In this document: piece by piece, positions 15,543 to 24,035 of the stretch
Layout: each line of letters starts with the position of its first letter
Position numbering within the stretch: position 1 is the stretch's first letter
Assembly (NCBI GenBank): GCA_964579505.1
Contig: CAZOGC010000007.1
Coordinates: forward strand, 62,001 to 126,000
From: JAJYSO01 sp964579505
GTDB taxonomy: Bacteria; Bacteroidota; Bacteroidia; Flavobacteriales; Flavobacteriaceae
DNA length: 64,000 nt
Direction of reading: 5' to 3'
Notes under the pieces: model-generated
What the model saw: the letters and a program-made list of their open reading frames with translations, nothing else
What the model was told of the DNA's origin: nothing
Database searches by the model: none
Program-made: the position numbers and the translations under genes

Positions 15543-16114
15543 CACAAGGAACCGAAAAACAAAAAAGAAGACGCTCTCGAAAAATGATGCTTTGGATTAC
15601 CCAAGCTGCTATTGCTATGATGTTTGCCGGATTTACCAGTGCTTATGTAGTAAGTGAAAGTAGACAAGACTGGGTACATAACTTAGGGCTTCCTTCTATT
15701 TTTATTATTAGTACCATCATCATTTTTTTGAGTAGTATTGCTTTAGGTTTTGTTAAAAAATGTATTCAAAACGACAACCGGTCATTAGCCAGTATTTTAT
15801 TGATTATCGGATTTCTTCTGGGGCTTACCTTTAGTGTTCTTCAATTTATGGGGTTTGGTGAAATTGTAGCCAATGGCTACTATCCGGCCGGTAGCTCTAG
15901 CACCATTAATGCTTCTTTTTATTACATTATTATTTTTGCACACCTAGCACACGTTTTATCAGGGCTTATCGCTTTAATTGTGCTAATTTATAATCATTTT
16001 AAAAAACGTTATAAAGCGGGGCAAACACTTGGTTTAGAACTCGGTGTAACCTATTGGCACTTTTTAGACTTTATTTGGTTATATCTGTTTTTCTTTATAA
16101 CTTTCTTTGGATAA
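15533..16114 (+). CDS. Cytochrome c oxidase subunit III-like protein (short paralogue)
   Basis: A 193-residue, five-helix member of the COX3 family (FAGFTSAYVVSES, YYIIIFAHLAHVLSGL, VTYWHFLDFIWLYLFF). It lies directly before the full COX3 gene, an arrangement usual in Flavobacteria. It belongs to the aa3/caa3-type oxidase in the inner membrane. It overlaps cyoE upstream. The two COX3 genes differ clearly and are not a recent duplication. Confidence 0.88.
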   Translation: MDLTQGTEKQKRRRSRKMMLWITQAAIAMMFAGFTSAYVVSESRQDWVHNLGLPSIFIISTIIIFLSSIALGFVKKCIQNDNRSLASILLIIGFLLGLTFSVLQFMGFGEIVANGYYPAGSSSTINASFYYIIIFAHLAHVLSGLIALIVLIYNHFKKRYKAGQTLGLELGVTYWHFLDFIWLYLFFFITFFG

Positions 16115-16124
16115 TAAAAATTAT

Positions 16125-16132
16125 TACTTTTG
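16125..16132 (+). promoter_or_regulatory. -7 element TACTTTTG before cytochrome oxidase subunit III
   Basis: An exact TAnnTTTG match 25 bases before the ATG at 16158. It supports that ATG rather than the upstream in-frame ATG at 16107, which would lie before the transcription start. Confidence 0.55.
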
Positions 16133-16157
16133 CACAAATCTTAACAAACGACTTTTT

Positions 16158-17141
16158 ATGGACACGACTTTGGCAAAAACAGGCACTGAAGGCAGTGTAT
16201 GGGGCGGGGGACAAAAACCCATGGGGGCCAAGTACGGAAAAATGATGATGTGGTTCTTCCTGACTTCAGATGCTCTTACTTTTGCGTCTTTCTTAGCAGG
16301 ATATGGACTTTCTCGGTTCAAATTTTTAGATATTTGGCCGGTACCCGATGATGTCTTTACCGAAATTCCTTTTATGCACGGCGTAGAAGCTCCTATGATC
16401 TATACCGCTTTTATGACCTTCATCTTGATTTTTTCTTCTGTAACCATGGTTTTGGCAGTAGATGCCGGTCATAAGATGAATAAAAAAGGAGTGATTATGT
16501 ATATGGCGTTAACTATTCTAGGCGGGGTAACCTTTATAGGTTCTCAGGCATACGAATGGACAGGCTTTATAAGAGGAAACCACGGAGCTATTGAAACTAC
16601 CGGTGGCCGTATTCTTCAAGTTTATAACTCCGAAGGAGAACATATTACTCTAAGTGATATTGCCATACCACAAAACGAAGCGCGTGTACCATTAAAAGAA
16701 AACGAGGGAATGTGGTTTATGGAAGATCAACACAGCACCCCCGGTTACACACTAGCCGAAGTAAAAGCCGGTTTCTTAGCTAATCCTGATTTGCTACTAC
16801 GCTCACCGCTTACCGGTAAGGATGGTAAAAAAATAATGCTTTCTAGAGCCGCCTCTGTAAAAATAATTGAAAACGATGCCACCGGAGTCGTAAAAGGAGC
16901 CAATCTTTCTCACAACGAGTATGGACTTCCTCTTTTTGCCGATTTCTTTTTCTGGATTACCGGATTTCACGGATTTCACGTAACCTGTGGTATCATTCTT
17001 AATATCATTATATTTATTAATGTATTATTAGGGACTTACGAAAAAAGAGGTTCTTATTTAATGGTAGAAAAAGCCGGACTATATTGGCACTTTGTCGATT
17101 TGGTTTGGGTATTTGTATTTACCTTCTTCTACTTAGTTTAA
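16158..17141 (+). CDS. Cytochrome c oxidase subunit III
   Basis: A 327-residue COX3 protein. It starts MDTTLAKTGTEGSVWGGGQK and has MMMWFFLTSDALTFASFLAGYG, then GSQAYEWTGFI. A ~110-residue extramembrane insert (EHITLSDIAIPQNEARVPL and beyond, about residues 150-250) follows, then FFFWITGFHGFHVTCGI and LYWHFVDLVWVFVFTFFY. The large soluble insert is a feature of Bacteroidota homologues. It functions in the inner-membrane heme-copper oxidase. An in-frame ATG at 16107 overlaps the previous gene but sits upstream of the -7 element, so 16158 is preferred. Confidence 0.9.
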   Translation: MDTTLAKTGTEGSVWGGGQKPMGAKYGKMMMWFFLTSDALTFASFLAGYGLSRFKFLDIWPVPDDVFTEIPFMHGVEAPMIYTAFMTFILIFSSVTMVLAVDAGHKMNKKGVIMYMALTILGGVTFIGSQAYEWTGFIRGNHGAIETTGGRILQVYNSEGEHITLSDIAIPQNEARVPLKENEGMWFMEDQHSTPGYTLAEVKAGFLANPDLLLRSPLTGKDGKKIMLSRAASVKIIENDATGVVKGANLSHNEYGLPLFADFFFWITGFHGFHVTCGIILNIIIFINVLLGTYEKRGSYLMVEKAGLYWHFVDLVWVFVFTFFYLV

Positions 17142-17165
17142 TTATTATTTGAAAAGCAATAAAAA

Positions 17166-17546
17166 ATGGCAGAAATAGCAGTAGAAAATGCAGCACATCA
17201 TCACGATCACGGAAATTCTGTAAGACGTATTTGGATTGTCTTTTGGTTACTTACCGTTGTTACCACTGTAGAAGTTGTTTTAGGGATTACTCACCCTGAT
17301 ATTTTAGAAGAACATCGTATTTGGAGTATGGAAATTCTTAACTGGATTTTCATCGCCCTAACCATTGTAAAGGCTTATTACATTACATGGGTATTTATGC
17401 ATATGGAAAAAGAGTCTACCAATTTACGTCGTGCCGTAGTTTGGATTGTTACTTTTTACATTGCCTACATTGTCTTTATTTTCCTTGCAGAAGGAGATTA
17501 TCTTAACGAAGTCATTCACAATGGATATGTTCTTTGGAACTTTTAG
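17166..17546 (+). CDS. Cytochrome c oxidase subunit IV family protein
   Basis: A 126-residue protein with three hydrophobic helices (IWIVFWLLTVVTTVEVVLGI, WIFIALTIVKAYYITWVFMH, IVTFYIAYIVFIFLAEGDY), a His-rich N-terminus (HHHDHGN) and the spacing of the COX4_pro family. It follows subunit III by 24 bp and closes this transcription unit before a terminator. Confidence 0.85.
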   Translation: MAEIAVENAAHHHDHGNSVRRIWIVFWLLTVVTTVEVVLGITHPDILEEHRIWSMEILNWIFIALTIVKAYYITWVFMHMEKESTNLRRAVVWIVTFYIAYIVFIFLAEGDYLNEVIHNGYVLWNF

Positions 17547-17570
17547 AATATATTAACACACAAAAAACTA

Positions 17571-17598
17571 AAAAAGACGGTTTATACGGCCGTCTTTT
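17571..17598 (+). terminator. Intrinsic terminator of the oxidase operon
   Basis: The stem AAAAAGACGG/CCGTCTTTTT has a short loop and a T-rich 3' side, 24 bp after the subunit IV stop codon. Confidence 0.85.
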
Positions 17599-17600
17599 TC

Positions 17601-17608
17601 TAATTTTG
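17601..17608 (+). promoter_or_regulatory. -7 element TAATTTTG
   Basis: A TAnnTTTG match just after the terminator and 26 bases before the ATG at 17635. It probably starts a second transcript covering the SCO-related genes. Confidence 0.5.
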
Positions 17609-17634
17609 CACCGTCCTTGTTTTTGACTTCTATT

Positions 17635-18303
17635 ATGAAAAAAGCATTGGTTCTTATCGCATTATTTGCTATTCCTGTTTCAGTTTATTTACTATTTGCA
17701 ACAGCGGTAAACCATTTTTCGTATCTACCGGTACTCACCAAAAACGTAAACCATCTTGAAGATTTTAAATCTATGGATGGAGAAAAAATTGACCTAAAAG
17801 GAGACTTTACGGTACTTTGCTTTTTTGGTAAGAACATAAAAAAAATGCGTGGCAACGCCTTTAATCTCAATATAGAAATTTACAAGAAATTTTATATCTA
17901 CAAAGGATTTCAATGTTTGGTATTAGCTGAAAATGGCACGCAAGACGAGGCAAAAAAACTCATTAACGATTTACATAATTTTTCAGGAGGCACCATGCGC
18001 AAATGGAGATTTGCCTTTGGCTCACCAGAAGCTATTCAACAGTACTTTAAAAGTCTACACACTGATGTGCACCTCAACAAAGACAACGCTACCCCCTTTG
18101 TCTTTATTATAGACAAAGACGGCAACCTGCGTGGAAGAAAAAAAGAAGACACCTTTGAATATCCATCTATGTATGGATATGATACCCGGTCGCCCGGAAC
18201 CTTACACACCAAAATGAATGATGATCTTAAGGTCTTGATGGCCGAATACCGGTTAAAAGCAAAAACCAAGGAACTAGATATTTCTGTTAAACACAAAAAA
18301 TAA
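17635..18303 (+). CDS. Membrane-anchored thioredoxin/SCO-like protein lacking the metal-binding cysteines
   Basis: A 222-residue protein with one N-terminal anchor (ALVLIALFAIPVSVYLLFATAV) and a periplasmic domain resembling a SCO/thioredoxin fold (DFTVLCFFGKNIKKMRG, then TPFVFIIDKDGNLRGR). The CxxxC copper site of SCO proteins is absent; only a single Cys lies in the TVLCFFG strand. It sits between oxidase subunits and sco, so an oxidase-assembly role is likely but unproven. The ATG at 17635 is preferred to the in-frame ATG at 17617, since it gives a clean signal anchor. Confidence 0.7.
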   Translation: MKKALVLIALFAIPVSVYLLFATAVNHFSYLPVLTKNVNHLEDFKSMDGEKIDLKGDFTVLCFFGKNIKKMRGNAFNLNIEIYKKFYIYKGFQCLVLAENGTQDEAKKLINDLHNFSGGTMRKWRFAFGSPEAIQQYFKSLHTDVHLNKDNATPFVFIIDKDGNLRGRKKEDTFEYPSMYGYDTRSPGTLHTKMNDDLKVLMAEYRLKAKTKELDISVKHKK

Positions 18304-18308
18304 CTGAA

Positions 18309-18572
18309 ATGAGAGGGAAGCGGGGCTATATTATTGGCACTTCTATTATAATTCTACTTTTTGGATTATATGTAATAAAGAATTTTGCCTACCGCTATTC
18401 TCACAGCACGCTTGAATGGGCTGATGATATAAGCGGTTTAAAAAAAATGCCTACAGATTCTGAACCCATTCTAAAACCCTCACAACGTACCTTCCCCACA
18501 GATACGATTTTTACCCAAAAAAATAATTCTACCCACACTGACAGCCTGCCTTATGAATCAAAAAACAACTAA
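18309..18572 (+). CDS. Small membrane-anchored hypothetical protein
   Basis: An 87-residue protein with one membrane helix near the N-terminus (YIIGTSIIILLFGLYVIKNF) and a hydrophilic, Ser/Thr/Pro-rich tail that probably faces the periplasm. I do not recognise a family. It lies 5 bp after the SCO-like gene and overlaps the sco gene by 20 bp, so it is translated from the same mRNA. Context suggests a role in oxidase biogenesis. Confidence 0.65.
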   Translation: MRGKRGYIIGTSIIILLFGLYVIKNFAYRYSHSTLEWADDISGLKKMPTDSEPILKPSQRTFPTDTIFTQKNNSTHTDSLPYESKNN

Positions 18573-19269
18573 TCTAAATAACTCCCTAAAAAGTCTTCTT
18601 CTTTTTGTATTCATTATAAGTGTAACCTCTTGTAAACAACAAACCAAAAAGAACAAAACAGAAAACGACACTACAACACCGGTAGGTTATGTAGTCTTAA
18701 ATGGTAAAAAAGCCACCGGCCCCTCTTTTAAATTTATAGACCAACATGGAGACACTATTACTAATAAAGATTATAAAGGAAAAGTGTATGTGGTCGAGTT
18801 TTTCTATACCACCTGCCCTTCTATTTGCCCAATAATGAATGCCAACCTTAAAGAAGTTTCTAAAATTTTTAAAGGAAAAGACAATTTTGGTATAGCCTCT
18901 TTTAGTATAGATCCTGAATACGACACTCAAAAGGTCTTAAAAGCATACGCTCAGCAACACGACATTACCAACCCCAATTGGCATTTAATGACCGGAGACA
19001 AAAACAAAATATACCATTTGGCAGAAACAGGTTATAAGCTTAATGCTATGGAAGACCCTAACGAACCCGGCGGAATATTACACAGCGGAATGTTTGTGCT
19101 TATAGACCAAGATGGTTACATTCGTTGCAGAAAAGACGTTTATGGAAACCCTATTATATACTATCGTGGGTTTATAAAACGCGGCGCGGCCCCTAAAGTA
19201 GGACAAGAAAAACCACAGATAAACGCCTTAATAGCAGATATTAAATACTTACTTCACCATAAATCATAA
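18553..19269 (+). CDS. SCO1/SenC-family copper chaperone lipoprotein
   Basis: A 238-residue lipoprotein (lipobox SVTSC, Cys27) with a SCO thioredoxin-like fold. It carries the copper ligands in FYTTCPSICPIMN (Cys88, Cys92) and a histidine in LHSGMFVLID (His177). SCO proteins deliver copper to the CuA site of cytochrome oxidase, which matches the neighbouring oxidase genes. It starts inside the preceding gene (20 bp overlap) and is followed after 5 bp by another small membrane protein. Confidence 0.9.
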   Translation: MNQKTTNLNNSLKSLLLFVFIISVTSCKQQTKKNKTENDTTTPVGYVVLNGKKATGPSFKFIDQHGDTITNKDYKGKVYVVEFFYTTCPSICPIMNANLKEVSKIFKGKDNFGIASFSIDPEYDTQKVLKAYAQQHDITNPNWHLMTGDKNKIYHLAETGYKLNAMEDPNEPGGILHSGMFVLIDQDGYIRCRKDVYGNPIIYYRGFIKRGAAPKVGQEKPQINALIADIKYLLHHKS

Positions 19270-19274
19270 GGATT

Positions 19275-19526
19275 ATGAAATTCTTCTCTATAAAATCAAG
19301 TTATTACAAGTTTATTCTCCTTTTTGTATTTGTTATAGGCACGCCCGTTGTTTCCTCTGCCCAATGCGCCATGTGTCGTGCTGCTTTACTTACTTCCGGA
19401 GACAAAGGAATGGCACAAGGTATTAACCACGGTATTGCCTATCTTATGGCATTCCCATATATTTTGGTCGCCATTTTGGGGTTTGTAATTTATCGAATAA
19501 TCAAAAAAGAAAGCAAAACAGCTTAG
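19275..19526 (+). CDS. Small membrane protein with CxxC motif
   Basis: An 83-residue protein with a signal peptide or first helix (ILLFVFVIGTPVVSSAQ), a short exported segment with QCAMCRAALL, and a second helix (YLMAFPYILVAILGFVIYRI). I recognise no named family. The CAMC motif could bind metal or form a disulfide. It is the last gene of the sco transcript, so a role in oxidase metal loading or assembly is plausible. Confidence 0.65.
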   Translation: MKFFSIKSSYYKFILLFVFVIGTPVVSSAQCAMCRAALLTSGDKGMAQGINHGIAYLMAFPYILVAILGFVIYRIIKKESKTA

Positions 19527-19660
19527 TTATTTTTAACCCCATGCATCTGTTTTATTTTAATTAACAATTAAATAACAGATTTAATCAGTATAAAGCTATA
19601 TTTTCACACCCCGTTTTTTGCGTTGTTAGGGGACATCGCGTGTAAATTATAGTCGGATAT

Positions 19661-20362
19661 ATGATAGAAATTAAAGATCTTCACAAATCTTATAAAACCG
19701 GATCCACTTCACTTCACGTTCTTAAAGGACTTAATTTCAATATTGAGGAAGGAGAGTTAGTTGCTATTATGGGGTCATCTGGCTCCGGTAAATCTACCTT
19801 ACTTAACATTTTAGGTATTTTAGACGAAGCTGATTCAGGAGATTATATATTAGATGGCGTACCCATTAAAAACCTCAACGAAAAGATAGCTGCCAATTAT
19901 CGCAACAAATTTTTGGGGTTCATTTTTCAATCCTTCAACCTAATTAGCTATAAAACGGCCGTAGACAATGTGGCACTCCCCTTATATTACCAAGGATATA
20001 AACGCCACGAACGTATGGAAAAAGCTATGACATACTTAGAAAAAGTGGGGTTGGCAGATTGGGCTAATCATCTTCCCAATCAATTATCCGGGGGGCAAAA
20101 ACAGCGTATTGCCATTGCACGAGCGCTAGCTAGTGAACCCAAAGTTCTTTTAGCCGATGAGCCTACCGGAGCATTAGACAGCAAAACTTCTTATGAAATT
20201 ATGAACCTTATACAGGGCATAAATGAGGAAGGAAAAACCATCTTAGTAGTTACCCACGAAGAAGATATTGCTCATATGACCAAGCGCATTGTTCATCTGC
20301 AAGATGGCATCATTTTAAATGATTCATTTATCGATCAGAAAAAAGCCATAGATTATGTTTGA
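19661..20362 (+). CDS. ABC transporter ATP-binding protein (MacB/LolD type)
   Basis: A 233-residue ATPase with Walker A GSSGSGKST (about residue 36), signature LSGGQKQRIAIARALA, Walker B VLLADEPTGALD and H-loop VVTHE. The sequence is typical of the MacB/LolD/FtsE group. It overlaps the next gene by 8 bp (ATGTTTGA). It forms an efflux operon with two MacB-type permeases, a membrane fusion protein and a TolC-like channel. Confidence 0.92.
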   Translation: MIEIKDLHKSYKTGSTSLHVLKGLNFNIEEGELVAIMGSSGSGKSTLLNILGILDEADSGDYILDGVPIKNLNEKIAANYRNKFLGFIFQSFNLISYKTAVDNVALPLYYQGYKRHERMEKAMTYLEKVGLADWANHLPNQLSGGQKQRIAIARALASEPKVLLADEPTGALDSKTSYEIMNLIQGINEEGKTILVVTHEEDIAHMTKRIVHLQDGIILNDSFIDQKKAIDYV

Positions 20363-21599
20363 TCTAGAACGCTGGGAAGAAATATTTGAAACGATCAGGA
20401 AAAACAAACTACGTACTTTTCTGACAGGTCTTTCTGTGCTCTCAGGCATCTTTATCTTAGTGGTTCTTCTAGGAATTGGTCAAGGCATACAAAACGGCAT
20501 AGAACACCAATTTGCAAAAGATGCCACTAACCGCATTAACATCTGGCCGGGCAAAACTTCGCTGGCTTATAAAGGCTACAATAAAGACCGCCAAATTCAA
20601 TTTAAAAACAAAGATTACAACCAAATCATTAAAGAATTTGGAGACTTTATAGAATACAGATCCTCACTCTATCGAGTATGGAGTAGTATGATTACATACA
20701 AGATAAAATCTGGCAGTTACAGAATAGAGGGCGTTCTACCCGACTACCAATTTTTAGAAAACGAGAGCATGGTGGCCGGACGTTTTCTTAATCAGCATGA
20801 TATTTCTGGCCATGCCAAAGTTGTAGTTATTGGCAACAAAGTGAAAAAAGACCTCTTTGGAGAAGACTCTGCCATAAACAAACTCATTCAAATTTCGGGT
20901 ATCAATTTTAAAGTGATTGGTGTTTATAGCGATCCGGGAGGTGATAGACAAGAAGCACGTGTTTTCATTCCTATTTATACTGCTCAGCAAGTCTTTAATG
21001 GAGGGCAAGATATCCGAAACATGGCCTTTACCCTTCCCAAACAAGAAAATTTTTCACAAGCATTGGCTATTTCTGAAGCCTTTACCGAACGGCTAAAAAG
21101 CCAACTAAAAAAGACGCACGACGTAGCTCCTAATGACGATTCTGCTATCAATATCAGAAATTCGCTAAAAAGTGCCAAACGTATTTATTTAATGACCTCT
21201 AGTATTGAAATTTTCTTTTGGTTTGTCGGAATTGCTACTCTACTAGCCGGCGTAGTAGGAGTAGGTAACGTAATGCTCATTATCGTAAAAGAACGCACCA
21301 AAGAAATTGGTGTTCGTAAAGCCTTGGGAGCTAAACCATGGTCTATTGTATGGATGATTCTTCACGAAGCCATATTTATTACAGCCATTGCCGGATTTTT
21401 AGGATTATTTATCGGAATGGTTTTATTAGATGCTGTAGCTCCGCTCATTAAAAGCGACTTTCTAAGAAACCCAACCGTTAATTTTCAAGTAGCTGTAGCT
21501 ACCGTTATTATTTTAGTAATAGCAGGTGCTTTGGCCGGATTTTTTCCTGCTTGGAAGGCAGCCCGTATAAAACCAATTGAAGCATTAAGAGACGAATAA
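20355..21599 (+). CDS. MacB-type ABC permease 1
   Basis: A 414-residue protein with the MacB layout: an N-terminal helix (TFLTGLSVLSGIFILVVLLG), a MacB periplasmic core domain (about residues 45-260), then three C-terminal helices with the FtsX-like signature VGVGNVMLIIVKERTKEIGV. RKALGAKPWSI follows and the end is PIEALRDE. It probably pairs with the following paralogue as a heterodimer. The exported substrate is unknown. Confidence 0.9.
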   Translation: MFDLERWEEIFETIRKNKLRTFLTGLSVLSGIFILVVLLGIGQGIQNGIEHQFAKDATNRINIWPGKTSLAYKGYNKDRQIQFKNKDYNQIIKEFGDFIEYRSSLYRVWSSMITYKIKSGSYRIEGVLPDYQFLENESMVAGRFLNQHDISGHAKVVVIGNKVKKDLFGEDSAINKLIQISGINFKVIGVYSDPGGDRQEARVFIPIYTAQQVFNGGQDIRNMAFTLPKQENFSQALAISEAFTERLKSQLKKTHDVAPNDDSAINIRNSLKSAKRIYLMTSSIEIFFWFVGIATLLAGVVGVGNVMLIIVKERTKEIGVRKALGAKPWSIVWMILHEAIFITAIAGFLGLFIGMVLLDAVAPLIKSDFLRNPTVNFQVAVATVIILVIAGALAGFFPAWKAARIKPIEALRDE

Positions 21600-21600
21600 A

Positions 21601-22866
21601 ATGTTTAATAGAGATAAATGGGATGAAATATTAGAATCGCTCAGCGCCAACTGGTTCAGAACCGTTATGACCGCTTTTGGCGTATTTTGGGGCATCTTTA
21701 TCTTGGTTATTCTGTTGGCTGCCGGAAACGGGTTGGGCAATGGCGTAAAACAAGGGTTTAGTGGTATTGCTACGAACTCTATGTTTATGTGGACGAGACC
21801 CACCTCTGTCTCTTATGACGGGTTAAATAAAGGACGACGCTACAACTTTAAAATTAGTGATGTTCGAGCCATTAAAAACAACGTTCCAGGACTAAAAATA
21901 GTTTCTCCTCGCAACCGTTTAGGCGGATTTGGAGGAGGTAACAACGTTACACGAGGTCTAAAGAACGGAGCATTCAATGTATACGGAGATTATCCCGAAA
22001 TCATTGAACAACAACCTATGGATATCCTTAAAGGCCGCTTTCTCAATCATATTGATTTACAAAATAATCGAAAAGTAGCCGTTATAGGTACCTCTGTTGT
22101 TACAACATTATACAATAAAGGAGAGGATGTTTTAGGCACGTATATCAAAATTAATGGCGTTAATTTTCAAGTAATTGGCGTCTATCAAAAAAAGGCGTCT
22201 ATGGGGCGCGACCAAGAAGAAGCGCAAAAAGAAATCTTTATTCCGTTTACTACTTATGGAAAAGCCTTTAATACGGGAGATGACGTCGGGTTTATGTCTA
22301 TAACCGCCGATGACAATCACAGTATAACCAAACTCAAACAACAAATATATGATGTAGTTAAGCGCCGACACAAAATAGCCCCTAGTGATGACCGAGCCAT
22401 TGGTAGTTTTGACCTCTTTGCTAAATTCAATCAGATTAATGGATTGATTATTACTTTAAATGCGGTTGCCTATTTTGTCGGTATTTTGGTCTTACTATCC
22501 GGAATTATCGGCATCAGTAACATTATGCTTATTGTTGTAAAAGAACGTACCAATGAAATTGGTGTGCGACGTGCCTTAGGAGCTTCACCAGGCAATATTC
22601 GCAGTCAAGTTTTATTAGAATCGGTTGTATTAACCATTATTGCCGGTATGGCAGGAATCGCATTTGCTACCGGTATATTATGGGTTATAAATTACTTTTT
22701 AGGGGAACTAAACAATCCCGATATGATGTTTGCCAACCCAAGTGTGGGACTGGGAGCCATTGTTTCTGCCTTAGTTATTTTGGTAGGATCCGGACTATTA
22801 GCCGGATTTCTTCCTGCACAAAAGGCAATCAAAATTAAACCTGTTGAAGCTTTAAAAACCGAATAA
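21601..22866 (+). CDS. MacB-type ABC permease 2
   Basis: A 421-residue paralogue of the preceding gene, one base apart. It has the same order: N-terminal helix (VFWGIFILVILLAAGNGLGN), periplasmic core domain, FtsX-type C-terminal helices with GISNIMLIVVKERTNEIGVR and RRALGASPGN, and the end PVEALKTE. The two permeases differ most in the periplasmic core, consistent with a heterodimeric exporter. Confidence 0.9.
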   Translation: MFNRDKWDEILESLSANWFRTVMTAFGVFWGIFILVILLAAGNGLGNGVKQGFSGIATNSMFMWTRPTSVSYDGLNKGRRYNFKISDVRAIKNNVPGLKIVSPRNRLGGFGGGNNVTRGLKNGAFNVYGDYPEIIEQQPMDILKGRFLNHIDLQNNRKVAVIGTSVVTTLYNKGEDVLGTYIKINGVNFQVIGVYQKKASMGRDQEEAQKEIFIPFTTYGKAFNTGDDVGFMSITADDNHSITKLKQQIYDVVKRRHKIAPSDDRAIGSFDLFAKFNQINGLIITLNAVAYFVGILVLLSGIIGISNIMLIVVKERTNEIGVRRALGASPGNIRSQVLLESVVLTIIAGMAGIAFATGILWVINYFLGELNNPDMMFANPSVGLGAIVSALVILVGSGLLAGFLPAQKAIKIKPVEALKTE

Positions 22867-22894
22867 AAATTAAGTGAAATAAATTTCAAGACGA

Positions 22895-24022
22895 ATGAAA
22901 AGAACCGGAACCATCGTAATCCTAATCATTATTGCCGTTTTATTTCTCGGCTCTATGTATTATCTCTACCAAAAAAATCAAGAGGATCCTCAAACCTATA
23001 CTACCGAAACACCGGCAACTACTACCATTGTTAATAAAACAGTGGCTACCGGAAATATCGTTCCAAAAGAGGAGATTGAAATAAAACCCAATATCTCAGG
23101 AATTATAGATACTATTTATGTAGAAGCAGGAGATATTGTACATGCAGGAGATTTAATTGCCAAGTTAAGAGTGGTACCTAGCGTAGAAAATTTATCGAGT
23201 AGCAAAAACCAAATAACCTCAGCGCGTATTACACTCAACAATCAAGAAAAAGTATATAAAAGGCAAAAATCCCTCTACGAAAAAGGGGTTATCTCTACAA
23301 ATCAGTACGATACTGCCTTGATGAATTACAAACAAGCTCAACAAGCACTTGATGCTGCCAAAGAAACCTATGAAATTGTAAAAACCGGTAGCTCTAGCGG
23401 AATGGGAGGAACCACCAACACCAATATTAGAGCCACCATTACAGGTATGGTATTAGATATTCCGGTTAAAGCAGGTAACCAAGTTATCCAGGCTAATAAT
23501 TTTAATGAAGGAACGACCATTGCTTCATTGGCCAACGTAAACAACATGATTTTTGATGGAAAAATTGATGAAACAGACGTGGGAAAAATTCATGCCGGTT
23601 TACCATTAAAAATTACCGTAGGTGCCATTCCTAACATAACTTTTGATGCAAAGCTATATTATATTTCTCCAAAAGCTGAAACCAGCGAAGACGGAACCAC
23701 TACTACTAGTGGTGCGGTACAATTTGAAATTAAAGGCTTACTAGAAAATAGAGACAGCACCTTTATTAGAGCCGGGTTAAGTGCCAATGCTTCTATTATT
23801 TTAGACAAAGCAGAAAATGTATTGGCTATCAAAGAAGCTTTAGTTCAATTTGATGCAAAGACCAACCAGCCATACGTAGAGGTAAAAACCGGTAAAAAAC
23901 AATTTGAACGTCGTAATGTTGAACTCGGCATAAGCAATGGTATTATGGTACAAGTTAAAAGCGGCCTGTCTAAAGACGATCAAATAAAGGTCTGGAATCC
24001 TATTGTTAAACCCGCCAACTAA
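22895..24022 (+). CDS. Periplasmic adaptor (membrane fusion) subunit of efflux system
   Basis: A 375-residue HlyD/MacA-type adaptor. It has an N-terminal membrane anchor (TIVILIIIAVLFLGSMYYLY), a biotinyl-lipoyl-like half motif (GIIDTIYVEAGDIVHAGDLI), a coiled-coil hairpin (about residues 100-155), the second lipoyl half (ATITGMVLDIPVKAGNQVI), then beta-barrel and membrane-proximal domains. It links the ABC permeases to TolC across the periplasm. Confidence 0.9.
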   Translation: MKRTGTIVILIIIAVLFLGSMYYLYQKNQEDPQTYTTETPATTTIVNKTVATGNIVPKEEIEIKPNISGIIDTIYVEAGDIVHAGDLIAKLRVVPSVENLSSSKNQITSARITLNNQEKVYKRQKSLYEKGVISTNQYDTALMNYKQAQQALDAAKETYEIVKTGSSSGMGGTTNTNIRATITGMVLDIPVKAGNQVIQANNFNEGTTIASLANVNNMIFDGKIDETDVGKIHAGLPLKITVGAIPNITFDAKLYYISPKAETSEDGTTTTSGAVQFEIKGLLENRDSTFIRAGLSANASIILDKAENVLAIKEALVQFDAKTNQPYVEVKTGKKQFERRNVELGISNGIMVQVKSGLSKDDQIKVWNPIVKPAN

Positions 24023-24035
24023 TCTAACATTGGTT

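Noticed and set aside
15533..17141. Recent duplication or frameshift of cytochrome oxidase subunit III
   Set aside because: The two COX3-type proteins are clearly different in length and sequence, and this pair is normal in Flavobacteria.
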